The notes under the pieces: model-generated
Database searches by the model: none
Told to the model about the DNA's origin: nothing
Seen by the model: the letters and a program-made list of their open reading frames with translations, nothing else
In this document: in pieces, positions 7,071 to 9,816 of the stretch
Layout: every line of letters starts with the position of its first letter
Position numbering within the stretch: the stretch's first letter is position 1
Program-made: the position numbers and the translations under genes
Source of the DNA: Pseudomonadota bacterium
GTDB lineage: Bacteria > Bdellovibrionota_B > Oligoflexia > Oligoflexales > Bin106
Reading direction: 5' to 3'
Assembly (NCBI GenBank): GCA_026710525.1
Contig: JAPOQT010000117.1
Span: forward strand, 1-9,816
Length of the DNA: 9,816 nt

Positions 7071-7076
7071 AAACAA
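7048..7076 (-). promoter_or_regulatory. Possible promoter of the PBP1A operon
   Basis: The minus strand has TTGTTT (7071-7076), a 17-bp spacer and TAAGAT (7048-7053), matching the consensus at 3/6 and 4/6. Transcription would start near 7041, giving an untranslated leader of about 90 nt to ATG 6952. The match is moderate, but the position and spacing are right. Confidence 0.3.
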
Positions 7077-7177
7077 AAACCATGATTTTATTGATGGTTA
7101 GATGATCAGAATATTCTTAACCCTTATTTTCACATCAGAATGGTTGTTAACAGGTTCACCCGACACCTGAGTCACTC

Positions 7178-7211
7178 TCACAGCAAGCTTTGTGTTAGTG
7201 GCTCGCTGTGA
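7178..7211. promoter_or_regulatory. Imperfect 11-bp inverted repeat in the divergent control region
   Basis: TCACAGCAAGC (7178-7188) pairs with GCTCGCTGTGA (7201-7211) at 10 of 11 positions around a 12-nt spacer. No T-run follows on either strand, so it is not a terminator. It ends 12 bp before a TATGAT (7224-7229) that could be the -10 box of the mla operon, which has no recognisable -35. The position suits an activator or repressor binding site. Confidence 0.4.
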
Positions 7212-7223
7212 TCTAGCCAAACT

Positions 7224-7229
7224 TATGAT
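7224..7229 (+). promoter_or_regulatory. Candidate -10 element of the mla operon
   Basis: TATGAT lies in the context ACTTATGATA, which also surrounds the -10 box of the well-matched promoter at 1650-1678. No TTGACA-like hexamer is found 16-18 bp upstream; that space holds the right arm of the inverted repeat at 7178-7211. If used, it would be an activator-dependent promoter with a leader of about 85 nt. Confidence 0.3.
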
Positions 7230-7318
7230 ACCCTATGCTGATGGTTACCTGTTATGGAAAAAGTTGATGACAACACATCCGAACTGGAGCCCATTATAAT
7301 CAAGTCAAGGATCATGAA

Positions 7319-8143
7319 GTGATGCCGAGCACTGCCACCCCATCATTATCACTGGTGAGATCTGTCACTAAATTGGCAAACAGCTGTTACTTGCGATGTC
7401 ACAGCTTAGTGTCACATATTGGTGGTTTTATTGTGTATTCATCTGAGATTTTTTATCATGCTCTCCATAAGCCTTTACGTGTTTACGAGACGATCCAGCA
7501 AATGGAGTTTGTTGGTTATCAATCGATGATGATTATCTCAGTGGCTGCTTACTTTACTGGCGCCGTATTCTCTTTGCAGGTGGGAGAGGTCATTAGTATT
7601 TTTGATGCCCAGTCCTTAATTGGTGCTATTACCTGTGACGCATTAGCTAATGCTTTGGCTCCCATTATCACTGGGTTTTTAGTAGCCGGGAGAATTGGGT
7701 CATCAATGACGGCTGAAATTGTCTCTATGAAATCAAAAGAACAAATTGATGCCCTCAAGGTGATGGGTGTGCATCCCATTTCCTATCTGGTGATACCAAG
7801 GGTATTTGCTTGTCTATTTACGGTTCCTTGTTTAACCGTGTTTTTTTTCCTTTTTGGTAGTATTGGTGCTTTCACTGTGTCGACATTTGTCTTTTTTGTC
7901 GATGCTGGTCTTTTTTTAGAGTACGCTATTCTCAAAGTTAACTGGGATGACATTAGTTTAATGCTCGGTAAGTCTCTGGTTGTTGGCTGGACAGTGGGTA
8001 CTTTGTCATGTTATTTTGGTCTTCGAGCCAAAACAGGGAACCATGGTATTGGTCAGGCAACTGTGCTGTCTGTTGCCACCACATTTATTATGATAATGAT
8101 CCTTGACTCATTGATAACATTTATTGAAACCATCATTCTATGA
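7319..8143 (+). CDS. mlaE: MlaE-family ABC transporter permease
   Basis: This is the inner-membrane permease of the Mla/MCE phospholipid transporter, working as a dimer with MlaF and the MCE protein MlaD. The 274-aa product is standard length for the family. After a polar N-terminus and an amphipathic segment (about 33-65) come hydrophobic stretches at about 69-95, 160-200 and 213-235, and a C-terminal one at 248-272. The family signature is clear at 112-164: APIITGFLVAGRIGSSM, then AEIVSMKSKEQIDALKVMGV, then the YLVIPRV block. The ELGP usually seen before the LVAGR segment reads NALAP here. The start may be GTG 7319 (8 nt after AAGG at 7307-7310) or ATG 7322. It is the first gene of the rightward operon, divergent from the PBP gene, and overlaps mlaF by ATGA. 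Confidence 0.92.
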   Translation: MMPSTATPSLSLVRSVTKLANSCYLRCHSLVSHIGGFIVYSSEIFYHALHKPLRVYETIQQMEFVGYQSMMIISVAAYFTGAVFSLQVGEVISIFDAQSLIGAITCDALANALAPIITGFLVAGRIGSSMTAEIVSMKSKEQIDALKVMGVHPISYLVIPRVFACLFTVPCLTVFFFLFGSIGAFTVSTFVFFVDAGLFLEYAILKVNWDDISLMLGKSLVVGWTVGTLSCYFGLRAKTGNHGIGQATVLSVATTFIMIMILDSLITFIETIIL

Positions 8144-8889
8144 TCGCATTTCAGTTTAAAAATGTATCGAAGTCCTTTCAGAATTTGTCTGTACTCAAAG
8201 ATTTATCTTTTCGTATTGCTAAAGGTGAGCTCAGCTATATTATTGGTCGTTCAGGTGAAGGGAAAAGTGTTTCCTTGAGGATGATGGTGGGTCTTCTGCG
8301 TCCTGATAGTGGTGAGATTCTTTTTGAAGGTGATGATTTTTTACAGTTTTCATCAAAAGAGCTAACCAAGTTCCGCAAATCAGTGGGTGTCTTATTTCAG
8401 CACTCAGCCCTTTTTGACTCTTTGAGTGTGTTTGATAATATTGTTTTTCCGAAAAAAGAGCATAGTCAACGTCTGTGGAAAACAGATGCTCGGTGGTTGC
8501 GAGCAGAGGCAGAGAATATTCTTGAAATCATTGGTCTCAAAGGCACTATGGATTCGATGCCCCAGGATTTATCGGTGGGTGAAAGGCATCGGGTCGCCCT
8601 TGGTCGGGCATTGATCACCAAACCGGCGATTTTATTCTACGATGAACCAACCACAGGACTTGATCCTATTTATGCTAAAAAAATTGATGAACTCATTATT
8701 CAAACAAAGGAAAAAGATCCTAACTTAACTGCGGTGGTTGTGAGTCATGACATTCATGCTGCCATGAGGTATGGTGACCATATTATTATGTTAAAAAATG
8801 GCTCAACTTATTTTCAAGGAGCTCCCGATGAATTTCAAAATAGTACCGACACTTATATTAAACAATTTCTAGGTGGTCATTGGTTTTAA
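8140..8889 (+). CDS. mlaF: MlaF-family ABC transporter ATPase
   Basis: This cytoplasmic ATPase energises phospholipid movement through MlaE and MlaD. At 249 aa it is normal length. Visible motifs are Walker A GRSGEGKS (36-43), Q-loop Gln87 in LFQHSALFDSLSVFDN (a typical MlaF stretch), signature LSVGE (144-148), Walker B ILFYDEP with Asp168 and Glu169, D-loop GLDP (173-176) and H-loop His203 in VVVSHD. The signature has Val where LSGGQ has its first Gly; the Ser and second Gly, which contact nucleotide, are kept, so it should be active. The C-terminus (YIKQFLGGHWF) resembles the MlaF tail that reaches across the dimer, by pattern only. It starts at ATG 8140, overlapping the TGA of mlaE, so the two are translationally coupled. 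Confidence 0.93.
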   Translation: MIAFQFKNVSKSFQNLSVLKDLSFRIAKGELSYIIGRSGEGKSVSLRMMVGLLRPDSGEILFEGDDFLQFSSKELTKFRKSVGVLFQHSALFDSLSVFDNIVFPKKEHSQRLWKTDARWLRAEAENILEIIGLKGTMDSMPQDLSVGERHRVALGRALITKPAILFYDEPTTGLDPIYAKKIDELIIQTKEKDPNLTAVVVSHDIHAAMRYGDHIIMLKNGSTYFQGAPDEFQNSTDTYIKQFLGGHWF

Positions 8890-9010
8890 TCCTTAAGACC
8901 GAAGGTATATCTTGGTTGCAGCCATTGAGAAATAGTTGAGTAGAGAGCAAAGGAATTTTCTGCCCCTTAAACAGTAGGGTGTTTCTACAGATATTGCCAA
9001 TGGTTGGAGT

Positions 9011-9055
9011 GGAGTCACGATGAGTTCCTTATTAACTACTAACTCTTTTTACTCC
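9011..9055 (+). promoter_or_regulatory. Nested inverted repeat before the mlaD ribosome binding site
   Basis: GGAGT (9011-9015) can pair with ACTCC (9051-9055), and inside it GAGTT (9022-9026) with AACTC (9041-9045), giving a two-part hairpin that ends one base before TAGGG (9056-9060), the likely mlaD Shine-Dalgarno. The outer left arm is also the Shine-Dalgarno (GGAG) of the leader ORF. The stems are short, so stability is uncertain. Confidence 0.35.
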
Positions 9056-9058
9056 TAG
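9020..9058 (+). CDS. Possible 12-codon leader peptide in frame with mlaD
   Basis: ATG 9020 opens MSSLLTTNSFYS, ended by TAG 9056-9058. GGAG at 9011-9014 is 5 nt upstream, a plausible ribosome binding site. The frame is the same as mlaD, whose ATG comes 6 nt after the TAG; the stop also overlaps the mlaD Shine-Dalgarno. It may act as a coupling or attenuation leader, or be an accident of sequence. Confidence 0.25.
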   Translation: MSSLLTTNSFYS

Positions 9059-9064
9059 GGTTTT

Positions 9065-9816
9065 ATGAATAATCGATTATTAGAGCTTAAAGTAGGGATA
9101 TTTAGTATTGTCTCCATTGTGGTGTTCATCTATGTCCTCTACCTCATTAATGCTCAGTTTTTTGATAAATCACAGAAGGTGATGTATCGCACACTCACCG
9201 ATAATGCTCAGGGTATTGTGAATTTAACCACCGTGAGAACCAATGGTGTGACCGTGGGACAGGTGGTTAAGGTCCAGCTCGTGGGTGACAAGACGGAAAT
9301 TTCATTTGCCATCTCGGCGAATCTACGTATTCCTGAGGGTTCTGGTATTGTGTTTCGTTCGCGAGGTCTTATTGGTGAAACATATTTGGAGATTATTCGT
9401 GCCCCTGATAGTCAGGTTCTGATTCCAGAAAACGGTATTATTCCTATGAAAACTGATTCGGTGGATGTGTCAGAGATGATCGAAGTCGTGGGCATGATAG
9501 CCCGTGATGTGAAAGAAATTACCGGCAGTATTTCAGAGATTCTTGGTGACAATAAGGTCACCCAAGATCTGAAGAGTATTTTATCGGACGCCCACACGGT
9601 GACCCAAGATGCGAAAGAGCTGATTTCAACTATGAAAACTCAGATGAAAGAAGTGATGGAGCATAGCGTTGTTATTTCGGAAAATTTTCAGTTAATCACC
9701 GAAGAGTTTTCGTCAGAAAGAATCGGCACAACAGTGAGCAAAGTGTCAGATATTCTCGATGATATTGACATTACGGTGGGCGATGCGAAGGGGGTGATCG
9801 CCAAAGTGAAGGAAGG
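9065..9816 (+). CDS. mlaD: MlaD-family MCE protein (partial, 3' end beyond window)
   Basis: This inner-membrane-anchored MCE protein forms the periplasmic lipid-binding ring on top of MlaE and MlaF. The first 250 codons are present and the frame is still open at the window edge. MNNRLLELKVG followed by a transmembrane helix (about 11-28) is the classic MCE start and supports ATG 9065, which has TAGGG 4 nt upstream and an in-frame TAG at 9056. The MCE domain spans about 39-115: NAQGIVNLTTVRTNGVTVGQ (47-66), VVKVQL (67-72), then GLIGETYLEI (101-110). From about 133 on the chain is a long helical, heptad-like region with repeated TQDAKE/TQDLKS-type segments. This is the C-terminal helical part of longer MCE proteins; E. 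coli MlaD (183 aa) is shorter. No STAS-domain mlaB or mlaC is seen before the window ends. Confidence 0.92.
   Translation, partial: MNNRLLELKVGIFSIVSIVVFIYVLYLINAQFFDKSQKVMYRTLTDNAQGIVNLTTVRTNGVTVGQVVKVQLVGDKTEISFAISANLRIPEGSGIVFRSRGLIGETYLEIIRAPDSQVLIPENGIIPMKTDSVDVSEMIEVVGMIARDVKEITGSISEILGDNKVTQDLKSILSDAHTVTQDAKELISTMKTQMKEVMEHSVVISENFQLITEEFSSERIGTTVSKVSDILDDIDITVGDAKGVIAKVKE

Larger units (their letters stand above)
8890..9064 (+). other. Unusually long mlaF-mlaD gap
   Basis: The 175 bp between mlaF and mlaD contrast with the 4-bp overlap of mlaE and mlaF. No terminator with a T-run and no good promoter were found. A weak TTAAAC - 17 bp - GATATT pair lies near 8967-8995. The last 60 bp hold the leader ORF and nested inverted repeat described separately. 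Confidence 0.5.

Noticed and set aside
7314..7322. ATG AAG TGA mini-frame directly before mlaE
   Set aside because: Two codons only, and 3 nt from the AAGG site; GTG 7319 or ATG 7322 explains the ribosome binding site better.
7549..7779. 76-codon minus-strand open frame
   Set aside because: Antisense to the conserved core of mlaE.
8426..8614. 62-codon plus-strand open frame
   Set aside because: Shifted frame within mlaF, whose frame carries all ABC motifs.
9412..9597. 61-codon minus-strand open frame
   Set aside because: Antisense to mlaD, with no features of its own.

Overview
The window is AT-rich DNA (about 40% GC by eye, not counted) from a diderm bacterium. It carries a bifunctional peptidoglycan synthase, a periplasmic LpoA-like protein, a lipoprotein and an Mla/MCE phospholipid transporter. 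The gene order mlaE-mlaF-mlaD, rather than the mlaF-E-D-C-B order of E. coli, and the LpoA-like gene directly behind a PBP1A gene suggest a Bdellovibrionota/Oligoflexia- or 'deltaproteobacteria'-like organism. That placement is inference, and a low-GC gammaproteobacterium is not excluded.

Layout. Positions 1-240 hold the possible last 23 codons of a plus-strand gene, then AT-rich spacer. At 241-1593 (minus) is an unrecognised 450-aa exported protein with a clear sigma70-type promoter (1650-1678) and a strong Shine-Dalgarno site that sets a GTG start. Positions 1600-2600 are mostly non-coding: a doubtful 66-codon ORF, then a stretch that looks like decayed coding DNA. From 6952 down to 2600 (minus) runs a probable three-gene envelope operon: class A PBP (PBP1A type), a periplasmic LpoA-like protein coupled to it by a GTGA stop/start overlap, a small lipoprotein, and a stem-loop terminator at 2594-2625.

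Head-to-head with the PBP operon, across a control region of about 365 bp (6953-7318), a plus-strand Mla operon begins: mlaE (permease), mlaF (ATPase, ATGA overlap with mlaE), then after an unusual 175-bp gap mlaD (MCE protein), which runs off the window end. The gap contains a 12-codon reading frame in frame with mlaD and ended by one TAG, inside a nested inverted repeat.

How it fits together: the leftward operon builds and cross-links the cell wall, with a likely synthase activator; the rightward operon moves phospholipids between the inner membrane and the outer envelope. The shared promoter region could coordinate wall growth with membrane homeostasis. I see no rRNA, tRNA, CRISPR array, complete insertion sequence or replication origin. 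The parts I cannot assign are the 450-aa exported protein, the small lipoprotein and the leader structure before mlaD.
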